DNA of 18,788 nucleotides from JACQNR01 sp964533045 (GTDB lineage Bacteria > Acidobacteriota > Terriglobia > UBA7540): NCBI GenBank assembly GCA_964533045.1, contig CAZHKT010000069.1, positions 1-18,788 of the forward strand, given 5' to 3'. The notes beneath the pieces are model-generated. The model made no database searches, had not been told where the DNA came from, and was given only the letters and a program-made list of their open reading frames with translations. Positions within the stretch are counted from its first letter, which is position 1; each line of letters starts with the position of its first letter. Positions 1 to 7,739 of this stretch are shown here, piece after piece. The translations under genes were made by a program, and so were the position numbers.

Positions 1-111
1 CAAGCCCTCCTTTTCCGCGGCGAGAACGGTAACGTCCGCGCCGAGCGACACAAGGTATTCGCTCAGGTGGGAGCCTGCAAAACCCGCGCCGCCTGTGACC
101 AAAGCTCTCAA
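1..111 (-). CDS. NAD(P)-dependent sugar epimerase/reductase, N-terminal fragment
   Basis: Only the first 37 codons are in the window; the gene runs off the left edge. The fragment starts with a Rossmann nucleotide-binding loop of extended SDR sugar enzymes: TGGAGFAGSHL at residues 6-16, a TGxxGxxG pattern followed by the usual helix. The chosen start is TTG at 109-111. It shares bases with the TGA stop of the upstream gmd gene (TTGA overlap) and has a GGGAGG Shine-Dalgarno-like sequence a few bases upstream, so translation is probably coupled to gmd. Lying directly behind gmd, it may act on GDP-4-keto-6-deoxymannose, as a GDP-fucose synthase or a GDP-rhamnose-forming 4-reductase. That role is inferred from position; the catalytic Tyr-x-x-x-Lys lies outside the window. 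Confidence 0.75.
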   Translation of the reverse strand, partial: MRALVTGGAGFAGSHLSEYLVSLGADVTVLAAEKEGL

Positions 112-1106
112 CTCAAGCCCTCCCGTGCCATGGAGGACGGAGCCGAGTTCCGCAGGCGCGCCAAGTCTTCCCTCACCATCATGGTCACCAGTTCTTCAAA
201 GGACACCTTGGGCTGCCATCCCAGCTCCCGCCTGGCCCGGGTGGAGTCGCCCAGCAGGTGGTGAACTTCCGCCGGACGCAGGAGGGCGGGGTCGGCCTCC
301 ACGAACTCACGGTAATCGAGGTCTACGGTCTGAAAGGCAACTTCCAGCAGCCGGCGCACACTGTGCGTAATCCCGGTCGCCACCACGTAGTCCCGGGGCT
401 GGTCCTGCTGCAGCATCAGCCACATGGCCTCAACGTAGTCCCCGGCGTATCCCCAATCGCGTTCGGCGTCGAGGTTGCCCATCCTCAGCTTTTTCTGCAA
501 GCCCAGCTTGATGCGCGCCGCTCCGTAGCTCACTTTGCGCGTCACAAACTCGAAACCCCGGCGGGGCGATTCATGGTTGAAAAGAATTCCGGAGGTGGCG
601 AAAAGGTTGTAGCTTTCCCGGTAGTTCACGGTAATCCAATGCCCGTAAAGCTTGGCCACGCCATAAGGGCTGCGCGGATAGAAAGGAGTGTCCTCATTTT
701 GCGGGGACTGGCGCACCATGCCGAACATCTCGCTGGAAGAAGCCTGGTAGAACCGGATCTGGGGATCCACGACGCGAATCGCTTCGAGAATGCGAGTGAC
801 GCCGAGCGCCGTGAATTCGCCGGTGAGCACGGGCTGCGTCCAGGAAGTGGGCACGAATGATTGTGAGGCGAGGTTGTACACCTCCTGGGGCTGGGAGGCG
901 TGGAGGGCGCTGATGAGCGAATTCTGATCGAGCAGATCGCCCGAAACGAGCTCGATTCGATCCTGAAGGTGCACCAGCCGCTCGAAATTCACCGTGCTGC
1001 TGCGGCGAATCAAGCCGAAGACTTTGTAACCTTTGTTCAAGAGGAACTCGGCGAGATAGGAGCCATCCTGACCTGTAATCCCGGTAATCAAAGCTGTTTT
1101 GGCCAC
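108..1106 (-). CDS. gmd: GDP-mannose 4,6-dehydratase
   Basis: Converts GDP-D-mannose to GDP-4-keto-6-deoxy-D-mannose, the branch point to GDP-fucose, GDP-rhamnose, GDP-perosamine and GDP-colitose. The 332-residue product is near the usual length for bacterial Gmd. The NADP-binding loop TGITGQDGSYL is at residues 8-18. SSSEMFG is at 123-129, the catalytic Tyr148-x-x-x-Lys152 lies in the SPYGVAK stretch, and the Gmd-typical NHESPRR is at 177-183. The start codon is GTG at 1104-1106, preceded at close spacing by an AGGAGG ribosome binding site. A DegT-type aminotransferase and a NeuD-like acyltransferase upstream could use its product for an acylated perosamine, while the SDR fragment downstream could reduce it. 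Family assignment is firm; which pathway dominates is not known. Confidence 0.96.
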   Translation of the reverse strand: MAKTALITGITGQDGSYLAEFLLNKGYKVFGLIRRSSTVNFERLVHLQDRIELVSGDLLDQNSLISALHASQPQEVYNLASQSFVPTSWTQPVLTGEFTALGVTRILEAIRVVDPQIRFYQASSSEMFGMVRQSPQNEDTPFYPRSPYGVAKLYGHWITVNYRESYNLFATSGILFNHESPRRGFEFVTRKVSYGAARIKLGLQKKLRMGNLDAERDWGYAGDYVEAMWLMLQQDQPRDYVVATGITHSVRRLLEVAFQTVDLDYREFVEADPALLRPAEVHHLLGDSTRARRELGWQPKVSFEELVTMMVREDLARLRNSAPSSMAREGLS

Positions 1107-1109
1107 ATT

Positions 1110-1116
1110 CCCTCCT
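1110..1116 (-). promoter_or_regulatory. Ribosome binding site of gmd
   Basis: Read on the minus strand this is AGGAGGG, ending three bases before a GTG at 1104-1106. It decides the gmd start: the nearby ATG at 1106-1108 is out of frame, while GTG gives the canonical N-terminus MAKTALITGITGQDG. Confidence 0.7.
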
Positions 1117-1139
1117 GCCAGCAGTTTCCAGCCCCCCCC

Positions 1140-2267
1140 TCAGCGGGCGAGGACTCTTTCGTAGAGTTGATAGGTTCGATCAGCCATGGCCCGAACCGTG
1201 AATTCCTGCTCCACGCGCCGCCGGCCATTCTCGCCCAGAGTGCGCCGCAAGCCATCGTCGCGGAGGAGCCGGCCGATGGCCTCTGCCAGCGCGCGCGGGT
1301 TTCCTGCTTCGACAGTTAACCCCGTCTCGCCGTGCCGGCTCACGACGGGAACGCCCGTCGGCAAGTTCGTATTCACGACCGGCTTGCGACAGGCCATGGC
1401 TTCCAATTGCACAAGGCCAAAGGCTTCGCTCGGGTGCGTCGAGGGCAAGACGAACACGTCGCAGGCATGGAACGCAGCCCGCAGCTGCCGGTCTTCCAAT
1501 CCGCCCAGGAAGCGTACCCGGTCCGTCACGCGCATGGCGGCACAGAGCTTTTTCAACGGTTCGAGGAGCGGCCCCTGGCCGGCGATCAGGAGGGTTCCTC
1601 GAATCTCGGGCATGGCCGCGATCAGGTGCTGGAGTCCTTTATAATACACGAGCCTTCCCGCAAACAGTATGAGGTTGGCGCCATATCGCGCCCGGATTTG
1701 GGCGCTCTGCTGCCGCGTGACGTCGTCGGGGTCGTAATGGGGAACTTCAATGCCGGGCGGAATAACGTGGCATTTGTGCGCGAACTTTCGAAGAAGATCC
1801 GAGGATTTCTCGGCTCCCGGGTAGATTAGGATGATGGCCTCGATACGTTCCAGAAGGCGCTCGAGCCACGGACGGTAAAGCCGCGCCAGAAACTTTTGGC
1901 GGACAATGGCGCTATACCACGTCAGGACAACCTTGGCGCGCCGGCCCAGGGCCAGCGCGGAAAGTTCTCCCAGCGGGAACGGATGGTGAAGGTGCACCAG
2001 GTCGGCGTGCGCTACCAGCTTCCGAAAGGCAACAGGGTACGAAAGCGAAACCGGCATGGACCAGAAAGTGCCCAGCGAACCGCAGCGGTGCACACAGATT
2101 CCATTGACCCAATCGTTCCCGGCGCGTCCGCGCGGCTGGCAGACCAGAACGTCCTGCTCGCAGCGGTCGGCAAGGCCCTCCGCCAGATTCCGAACCACGG
2201 TTTCCACTCCCCCGATGTCGGGAGCGTAGAGCTTGTTCGCATGGAGGACGCGGGGCTTGGGTGTCAT
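1140..2267 (-). CDS. Glycosyltransferase family 4 (GT-B fold)
   Basis: A retaining GT4 glycosyltransferase of 375 residues, which probably adds one sugar from a nucleotide donor to the lipid-linked repeat unit at the cytoplasmic face of the membrane. The N-terminal domain starts with a strand and an acceptor-side glycine loop (PDIGGVET, residues 16-23). The C-terminal domain shows FAGRLVYYKG at 202-211, the IAGQGP turn near 228-233, and the E-x7-E donor-binding signature HPSEAFGLVQLEAMA at 278-292 (Glu281, Glu289). A GTG six bases upstream (2271-2273) is a possible start. ATG at 2265-2267 is preferred because it forms an ATGA overlap with the stop of the preceding glycosyltransferase, suggesting coupled translation. 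Donor and linkage cannot be read from the sequence. Confidence 0.93.
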   Translation of the reverse strand: MTPKPRVLHANKLYAPDIGGVETVVRNLAEGLADRCEQDVLVCQPRGRAGNDWVNGICVHRCGSLGTFWSMPVSLSYPVAFRKLVAHADLVHLHHPFPLGELSALALGRRAKVVLTWYSAIVRQKFLARLYRPWLERLLERIEAIILIYPGAEKSSDLLRKFAHKCHVIPPGIEVPHYDPDDVTRQQSAQIRARYGANLILFAGRLVYYKGLQHLIAAMPEIRGTLLIAGQGPLLEPLKKLCAAMRVTDRVRFLGGLEDRQLRAAFHACDVFVLPSTHPSEAFGLVQLEAMACRKPVVNTNLPTGVPVVSRHGETGLTVEAGNPRALAEAIGRLLRDDGLRRTLGENGRRRVEQEFTVRAMADRTYQLYERVLAR

Positions 2268-3259
2268 CGGCACTCGAGTTGAGCAGGACCCTCACGAAGT
2301 GAAATCACTTCGCCCAGAAGCTTCAGGTAGGCCCGCCAGGCGCCGTGCCACGCACGACGGATCTCTTTATCCGGCCACAATCCCAGCGCCACAACCAAAG
2401 GCAAGCGGGATAGCAGGACCGCGGACAGCACCAGGCGCAGCACCAAGAACCTCACGGGCGAGAAGGATCGCCCCGCGTAGCGCATCAGGTTTCGGAAGCG
2501 CCAGAGAGATCGCGTCGCGCCGCCCTGCAGGCCGGAGCTGGCGCCGCCCCGGTGGTAGATGCGGGCTTCAGGAACGTACCACAATTCCCAACCCGCCCGG
2601 CCAGCACGCCGGGAGAAATCCACGTCTTCATACCAGAAATCGTAGGATTCGTCGAGCAGCCCGATCTGCTGGAGAACTTCGCGGCGAATCATCATGCAGG
2701 CGCCGGGAAGTTGCTCCATTCGGACCGCCGTGGCGGGATCCCATCGTCGTGCCAGGACTCCCCGCCCCACGTGAGCCCGCGGCCAGATTCGGTTGAGCCA
2801 GAAAAGATCCGCCGTCACCGAGGCGAGCGAGGGGAGTGTCACCGGGTAATACTGGAACTGCACCGATCCATCCCGGTTCTCCAGACGCCCGGCGGCGATG
2901 CCCGCCCGCGGATGCGCGTCGAGGAATCGAACCAGCGATTCCATGCTGCCCGGGTGCAGGACGGTGTCGTTGTTCAGCAGAAAGAAGTACCTGCCCCGGC
3001 CTTGCCGGATCGCCTGGTTGTTGGCACGCGCAAATCCCAGATTGCCGGGATTGACGACGAGATGCGCTTGCTTGAAATGCTCGCGAACGATCTCGACACT
3101 CTCATCCGTGGAAGCGTTGTCCACGACAATCACCTCGGCCCGAACGCCCCGCACTTCCTCGAGGGAAGCGAGGCAGTCGCGCAGCCACCCCGCGCCGTTC
3201 CAGTTCACGACCGAAACGCTCACGTCGATAGCAGGATCGAGGGGGGTCAGTGCATTCAT
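2264..3259 (-). CDS. Glycosyltransferase family 2, rhamnosyltransferase-like
   Basis: A 331-residue inverting GT-A glycosyltransferase of the type often annotated as a WbbL/rhamnosyltransferase-like GT2. The start is VSVVNWNG at residues 14-22. The nucleotide-binding VVDNAS is at 45-50 with Asp47, NNDT at 96-99 stands at the metal-binding DxD position, GACMMIRREV is at 186-195, and YEDVDFSRRAG at 210-220 carries the acidic catalytic-base region. A hydrophobic segment near residues 270-295 and a basic tail suggest membrane association. The open frame extends about 205 codons further upstream, but that part lies inside the next gene in another frame and has no family similarity. The ATG at 3257-3259 forms an ATGA overlap with the upstream stop and matches the family N-terminus. 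Sugar specificity is unknown. Confidence 0.92.
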   Translation of the reverse strand: MNALTPLDPAIDVSVSVVNWNGAGWLRDCLASLEEVRGVRAEVIVVDNASTDESVEIVREHFKQAHLVVNPGNLGFARANNQAIRQGRGRYFFLLNNDTVLHPGSMESLVRFLDAHPRAGIAAGRLENRDGSVQFQYYPVTLPSLASVTADLFWLNRIWPRAHVGRGVLARRWDPATAVRMEQLPGACMMIRREVLQQIGLLDESYDFWYEDVDFSRRAGRAGWELWYVPEARIYHRGGASSGLQGGATRSLWRFRNLMRYAGRSFSPVRFLVLRLVLSAVLLSRLPLVVALGLWPDKEIRRAWHGAWRAYLKLLGEVISLREGPAQLECR

Positions 3260-4227
3260 GCAGCGTCGCTCAGCGTTCGGCCGCGTCGGACGAAAAGTCG
3301 CCCGCCCTGGTCCGCCCCGAGACCGAGCCGGCCCGGCCGAATCAGCGCCATATAAGTTCCGAGACCCAGAAAGAACGGGTCGAGGCAGAACGCCTGCAAT
3401 ACGGCAGCCAGGGGCCAGCGGCAATATCCGTGGCGAAGGCCAGCGGCCGCCTGAGACAGGAAAGAGCCGGCCACACGCCCCCAGGCCACGCGCCGAGCCC
3501 ACCAGCTGGGGCGGACGGAAGCCAGCATGGAAGCTGTCAGAACGCGCTGGTCGCGACGAACCGCGCCGGATCTGCGGTAAGTCGCTGTCATCGTGTTCGG
3601 ATGCAACCGCCAGCGGCAGAGGGGCTCGGGCGTGTAGCCCACGGAGCCCAGACGCACGAGCCGCACGTAGAGCTCCACGTCCATCAATTGGGGGAAGTGC
3701 TTCGAGAATGGACCCGCCTGAATCAAACGCTCGCGCCGGATCAGGGCCGCCGAGGGAATGCCAACGAAATTCCCGAAGACCAGGTTGGCCGCAATCAACT
3801 CCGCGTAGCCCAAGACGGCCTCCTGCTGACAGTAGACGACGTCCTGCAAAATGTCCCCGTCTTGATCCACGCAACGCAAACCCGAGGTGACGAGCGAGAG
3901 GCTCGGGTCTGCTTCGAGCATCGCCACCTGTTTCTCCAAACAGACGGGTTCCAGCAGATCATCGTAGCAGAGGAACTTGACATACTTGCCCCGGGACAAG
4001 CTGAGCGCGTGATTGAAATTCCCCGCCATTCCCAGAAAGGTTTCGACGCGGTGCAGTTGAAGACGGGGGTCGAAAATACTTCGGGCAATCTCACAGGTCT
4101 CGTCCGTCGATCCGTTGTCACAAACGATCAGTTCGAAATCGCCAAAGGTCTGCTCCAGAACACTCGCGATGCTCTCCCGGATGTATCGCGCCGAGTTGTA
4201 GGTCGGGATGCAGACGGATACGGTCAT
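3256..4227 (-). CDS. Glycosyltransferase family 2 (GT-A fold)
   Basis: A 323-residue GT2 glycosyltransferase. The N-terminus MTVSVCIPTYNSARYIRESI is the classic GT2 opening. CDNGSTDET at residues 36-44 (Asp37) binds the nucleotide, and the CYDDLL motif at 87-92 corresponds to the metal-coordinating DxD region. The acceptor half includes IPSAALIRRERL, typical of the family. The C-terminal 80 residues contain amphipathic and hydrophobic stretches that may tether the enzyme to the membrane. The gene ends in an ATGA overlap with the next glycosyltransferase, so the two are probably translated together. A 68-base gap separates it from the SDR gene upstream, with only a weak G-rich ribosome binding site. 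Which sugar it transfers cannot be told. Confidence 0.93.
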   Translation of the reverse strand: MTVSVCIPTYNSARYIRESIASVLEQTFGDFELIVCDNGSTDETCEIARSIFDPRLQLHRVETFLGMAGNFNHALSLSRGKYVKFLCYDDLLEPVCLEKQVAMLEADPSLSLVTSGLRCVDQDGDILQDVVYCQQEAVLGYAELIAANLVFGNFVGIPSAALIRRERLIQAGPFSKHFPQLMDVELYVRLVRLGSVGYTPEPLCRWRLHPNTMTATYRRSGAVRRDQRVLTASMLASVRPSWWARRVAWGRVAGSFLSQAAAGLRHGYCRWPLAAVLQAFCLDPFFLGLGTYMALIRPGRLGLGADQGGRLFVRRGRTLSDAA

Positions 4228-4295
4228 GGTCCGGGTCCCGCTGGGGAACCTAGCGTGGCGCTTTGGCGGGCAACCTCGCCGACGAGCGCCGCGTA

Positions 4296-5219
4296 TCAGA
4301 TCGGGTTAAGGTGCGCCTTCCACCACTCGATCGTGTTCCGAATCCCCGCCTCGAGGCTGAAGCTCGGAGACCAGCCAGTCGCCTGCCGCAAGCGCCGGAC
4401 ATCGGCGACAATGCGAGGGACGTCGCGCGGGCCGTCGGGAACGGCGCCCCAATCAAGGTGAGGGCGGCCGCCCATCTGGTTCGCGATGGTCTCGACTAAC
4501 TCGGTGATGCGAACCGGCACACCGCTGGCAACATTGACGACGCCGGTCAAATCGGATTTCGCGACCGCCCAGGTGGCGGCAGCCACATCGTCCACGTGGA
4601 GGAAGTCTCTCACCTGCTGCCCGCTGTTCAACCGAGCCGGCTCGCCCCGCAGCAGCGCCCGGATCACGGCGGGCACCAGCCGCCGAGGTTTCTCTCCGGG
4701 ACCGTAAAGGAAAAAATACCGCGTCCAGGCAAGCCTGATTCCCACGCGGTGGGAGTAGGCGTCCAGGATCTGGCGCGTCGAATTCTTGCAAACCCCGTAA
4801 AAGGTCTGCGGCAGAAGCGGGGTAGCTTCTTCGGAAAGCAAGGCGTCGCTCCAGTCGTACTCTGCGCACGACCCCGCTGCAACCAGCCGGCGGCAACCCG
4901 CCGCGGCCAACTCTTCCGCAAGTCCGAGGGTCATCGAAACACAGCCGAGGTTGGCGGGCGAATCCCAAAACTCGCCGGGCACAACGTACCATGCCAGGTG
5001 CACGCAGCACTCCGGCTGAGCCCGCGCCACAAGGTCATGAACGGCGGATCGGTCCTGCAGATCCGCCGCTGCCACACAAAGCTGAGGAGTAAAAGGCTCC
5101 CGGCTGCGGAGCATTCCGCCGGGGCGCACCGCCGCCCAGACTTCGTGCCCTTCGTTCAGCACGTGCTGCACCAGGCGCGCGCCGACAAAGCCCGTCGCGC
5201 CGGTCACCAGCACCCTCAT
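4296..5219 (-). CDS. Extended-SDR NAD(P)-dependent sugar epimerase/4-ketoreductase
   Basis: A 307-residue extended SDR acting on a nucleotide sugar. Visible features are the Rossmann loop TGATGFVGARL at residues 6-16, the catalytic serine region AAGSCAEYDW at 114-123, Tyr141-x-x-x-Lys145 in TFYGVCKNS, and RDFLHVDDVA at 204-213, a segment conserved in sugar epimerases and reductases. The ATG has an AGGAG ribosome binding site eight bases upstream. It begins 30 bases after a sugar C-methyltransferase. In antibiotic deoxysugar pathways such methyltransferases are commonly followed by a 4-ketoreductase, so reduction of a C-methylated 4-keto sugar is the favoured reading. Alternatives are a 3,5- or 4-epimerase, or a GDP-6-deoxy-hexulose reductase. 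Superfamily is certain; substrate is inferred from position. Confidence 0.88.
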   Translation of the reverse strand: MRVLVTGATGFVGARLVQHVLNEGHEVWAAVRPGGMLRSREPFTPQLCVAAADLQDRSAVHDLVARAQPECCVHLAWYVVPGEFWDSPANLGCVSMTLGLAEELAAAGCRRLVAAGSCAEYDWSDALLSEEATPLLPQTFYGVCKNSTRQILDAYSHRVGIRLAWTRYFFLYGPGEKPRRLVPAVIRALLRGEPARLNSGQQVRDFLHVDDVAAATWAVAKSDLTGVVNVASGVPVRITELVETIANQMGGRPHLDWGAVPDGPRDVPRIVADVRRLRQATGWSPSFSLEAGIRNTIEWWKAHLNPI

Positions 5220-5249
5220 GCGATGGCTCCTGCCACAAGGCTCCTTGCA

Positions 5250-6533
5250 CTAAATAATTCGAGGCTCCGGGATCGGAACAATGAACTTCCCGCCGCGCCG
5301 ACGATAGTCTTCCTCGCGAGCCAGGATCTCCTCGGCAAAATTCCACACCAGAAGCAAAACGTAGTCGGGCATGGCCTCCGCGATTCGGGAGGGCGGGCAG
5401 ATCGGCAGATGAACTCCCGGCATGCGCTTGCCCTGTTTGTGAACGTTCCGGTCCACGACGAACTCCAGCAGCTCGCGGCCGATCCCGCAATAGTTAAGCA
5501 AGGTGGTCCCCTTGGCGGCGGCTCCGTAGGCGGCCAATCGTTTCCCTTCCGCCGCCAGGTGGTGCAGCAGCGCCACCAAGTCCTTGCGAACCCGCTCGGC
5601 GCGCGGGCGAAGCTCGGCATAGGTTTCGAGGTCCCGCACCCTCCAGGACTTCTCCGCCGCAAGCAGCGCTTCGACTGACGTTTCGCGCCCGGCCCGCGCC
5701 GCCGGCGCCACAAACAACCTCAGCGACCCGCCGTGCAGGGGTAGCCGCTCCACCGCCTGCACCGCGAGCCGATGCTCGCCGAAGAGCGAATCGAGAACCG
5801 TTAATGAGAAATAGCAAAGATGCTCGTGATAGATGGTGTCGAACTCGGTGTGTTCCACCATATCGCGAACATAGGGCACCTCAATGACGGCAATCCCGTC
5901 CGGTTTCAGAGCGGACCGGATGCCTTCGACGAAGCCGTGGAGGTCCGGGACATGCGCCAGCACGTTGTTGGCATGAATCACGTCAGCCGTCTGCCCGTTG
6001 CGCGCCAGCCGGGCGCCCAGGTCACGCCCAAAGAATTCGCAGAGGGTCCGAATTCCCCGTTTCTCCTCCGCCTCTTTTGCCACGTTGCGCGCCGGCTCGA
6101 TTCCCAGCACCGGAATGCCTCTCTGGGCATAGTACTGGAGCAAATAGCCGTCGTTACTGGCGATTTCCATCACCAGGCTTGAAGCGTCCAGTTTCCGCTC
6201 TTCAGTCAAACGCGCCGCCGTCTGTTCCGAGTGGCGCAGGACAGTATCCGAAAACGAAGAGAAGTAGAGATAGGATCGAAACAGTTTCTCGGGAGGAACG
6301 GTCTCCAGAATCTGGAGCAGCGCGCAGCGGCTGCAAAAAGCCAGCGTCAAGGGGAAGCGTTCTTCGTGTTCGACAGCGCCTTCGCCCGGCAACAGCGCGT
6401 TGGCCAGCGGGGTTTCGCCCAGGGGCAAAACGACGCGAAGCCCCTGCTCTCCGCATAAACGGCAGCGGGCATCGCGCGCCCGATCCTCCGGCTGTTTCGT
6501 GGCGGGTTGACCCACAGGTTTCTGTTGATGCAT
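5250..6533 (-). CDS. Zinc-binding class I SAM methyltransferase, sugar C-methyltransferase type
   Basis: A 427-residue protein with the three-part architecture of NDP-hexose C-methyltransferases (TylCIII/NovU type). The N-terminal zinc-binding domain has Cys24, Cys27, Cys67 and Cys70 in CRLCG and FCSRC, with PLANALL between them. The central Rossmann methyltransferase domain has the SAM loop MEIASNDGYLL at residues 122-132. The C-terminal domain contains AAYGAAAKGTTLLNY. The family-typical YHEHLCYFS at 235-243 is intact. Known relatives methylate C-3 of a 4-keto-6-deoxy NDP-sugar. ATG at 6531-6533 is chosen; the open frame continues to 6842 but overlaps the aminotransferase without family similarity, and no good ribosome binding site is seen. 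The next gene is an SDR that may reduce the product. A branched-chain sugar is inferred, not shown. Confidence 0.92.
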   Translation of the reverse strand: MHQQKPVGQPATKQPEDRARDARCRLCGEQGLRVVLPLGETPLANALLPGEGAVEHEERFPLTLAFCSRCALLQILETVPPEKLFRSYLYFSSFSDTVLRHSEQTAARLTEERKLDASSLVMEIASNDGYLLQYYAQRGIPVLGIEPARNVAKEAEEKRGIRTLCEFFGRDLGARLARNGQTADVIHANNVLAHVPDLHGFVEGIRSALKPDGIAVIEVPYVRDMVEHTEFDTIYHEHLCYFSLTVLDSLFGEHRLAVQAVERLPLHGGSLRLFVAPAARAGRETSVEALLAAEKSWRVRDLETYAELRPRAERVRKDLVALLHHLAAEGKRLAAYGAAAKGTTLLNYCGIGRELLEFVVDRNVHKQGKRMPGVHLPICPPSRIAEAMPDYVLLLVWNFAEEILAREEDYRRRGGKFIVPIPEPRII

Positions 6534-6568
6534 TCCGACGATGGACACCGCATGGCTGCCGGGCAATC

Positions 6569-7690
6569 TTAGGCGGACTGTTTCACCGCCTGGGCGAGTC
6601 CCTCGATGACTCTCCGGACCTGCTCTTCCGACAAATTGTTGAAGAATGGCAGTGCAATCGTCCTTCTTGCCACGTCTTCCGTCACGGGCAGATCGCCCTC
6701 CTTGTAACCGAACTGCTGGCGAATGTAGACCTGAAGATGCACCGGCTCGAAGTAGCCGCGCGTGGGGATTCCCTGTTCTTCCATGGACGCCATCACGGGA
6801 TCGCGATGCAGGTGAGGCGCGAGCGTCACGACGTAAAGGCACCAGCTCATCCGAACCTCCGGCATGACCCGGGGCGCTTCCACCTCAGGAACCCGGCGAA
6901 GATGCTCCGCGTACATCTCCGCCACACGAGTCCGCTTGGCAAGAAAGGATTCCAATCTTTGGAGCTGGGTCACCCCCAAAGCGGCGGACATTTCGTCCAA
7001 GCGGTAGTTGTAGCCCAGCCGCTCATGCTCGAGCCAGATTCCCATTTCGCCCCGGCCCTGATTGCGCAGGCTCCGGACCAGGCGCGCCACTTCGTCGTTA
7101 TTGGTGACAACCACCCCTCCCTCGCCCATGGTCATCTGCTTGTTCGGGTAAAAAGAGAAGGCCCCGGCATCGCCAAACCCGCCAATCTTCTTCCCGCGAT
7201 ACTCCGACCCGAGAGCCTCGCAGCAGTCATCAATCACCCTCAGGCCGTGCTTTTGTGCGATGCGCTCAATCGCGTCCCAGTCGGCAGGATGCCCAAACAC
7301 GTCCACTACCATGATGGCCTTCGTGCGCGGAGTAATTCTCCGCTCGGCGTCCCGAGGGTCCAGGTTCTTGGTCACGGGGTCAATCTCCACAAAGACCGGG
7401 CGGCAACCTTCAAAGAGGAATGCATTGATGGTGGCGGCGAAGGTAAACGAGGGAACCAGAATTTCGTCCCCGGGACCCAATCCCAGGGCGCGCACAATCA
7501 GATGAAGCGCCGCCGTCCCGTTGCAGGCCGCAATCGCATGCTTCACGCCCACATAGGCGGCCATCGCCCGCTCCAACTCGAGGGTTCGTGAACCCAGCGC
7601 CAGTCGCCCAGAGCGAATCACTTCCGCCACCGCAGCGACGTCGGCCTCGTCCATCTCGGGCGAGGACATGGGAATGGGTGGATTGTCCAT
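6569..7690 (-). CDS. DegT/DnrJ/EryC1-family PLP-dependent sugar aminotransferase
   Basis: A PLP-dependent transaminase of 373 residues that puts an amino group on a keto-sugar nucleotide. The PLP lysine is Lys184 in FSFYPNKQMTMGEGG (residues 178-192). The pyridine-nitrogen aspartate lies in VIDDCCEALG at 152-161, and ACNGTAALHL at 55-64 is the phosphate-side loop. ATG at 7688-7690 is chosen because the extra 41 upstream codons have no family similarity; a second ATG seven codons in is also possible. No strong ribosome binding site is visible. It sits between a KAS III-like gene and a C-methyltransferase. With Gmd in the same locus, a perosamine-synthase-like role (4-amination of GDP-4-keto-6-deoxymannose) is the leading hypothesis; 3-amination or a different nucleotide sugar remains possible. 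Confidence 0.94.
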   Translation of the reverse strand: MDNPPIPMSSPEMDEADVAAVAEVIRSGRLALGSRTLELERAMAAYVGVKHAIAACNGTAALHLIVRALGLGPGDEILVPSFTFAATINAFLFEGCRPVFVEIDPVTKNLDPRDAERRITPRTKAIMVVDVFGHPADWDAIERIAQKHGLRVIDDCCEALGSEYRGKKIGGFGDAGAFSFYPNKQMTMGEGGVVVTNNDEVARLVRSLRNQGRGEMGIWLEHERLGYNYRLDEMSAALGVTQLQRLESFLAKRTRVAEMYAEHLRRVPEVEAPRVMPEVRMSWCLYVVTLAPHLHRDPVMASMEEQGIPTRGYFEPVHLQVYIRQQFGYKEGDLPVTEDVARRTIALPFFNNLSEEQVRRVIEGLAQAVKQSA

Positions 7691-7739
7691 CTTGAAGTGT
7701 GCAACCGAGGGACAAAATAGAACAGCCCTTTTCGGACAG

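Noticed and set aside
3260..3874. N-terminal extension of the rhamnosyltransferase-like gene into the upstream glycosyltransferase
   Set aside because: The extra ~205 codons have no family similarity, overlap another GT2 gene in a different frame, and an ATGA-coupled start fits the family N-terminus.
3250..4461. A 403-codon plus-strand open frame, and similar ones at 4596-5678, 258-860 and 2898-3890
   Set aside because: All lie opposite well-supported minus-strand genes and have low-complexity Arg/Pro/Ala-rich translations without recognisable domains.
6534..6842. N-terminal extension of the C-methyltransferase
   Set aside because: It overlaps the aminotransferase gene and its translation is shadow-like; the zinc domain begins soon after the ATG at 6531-6533.
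6077..7591. A 504-codon open frame on the plus strand, opposite the aminotransferase and methyltransferase genes
   Set aside because: It is antisense to two genes with intact catalytic motifs, shows no family pattern, and long antisense frames are expected in GC-rich DNA.
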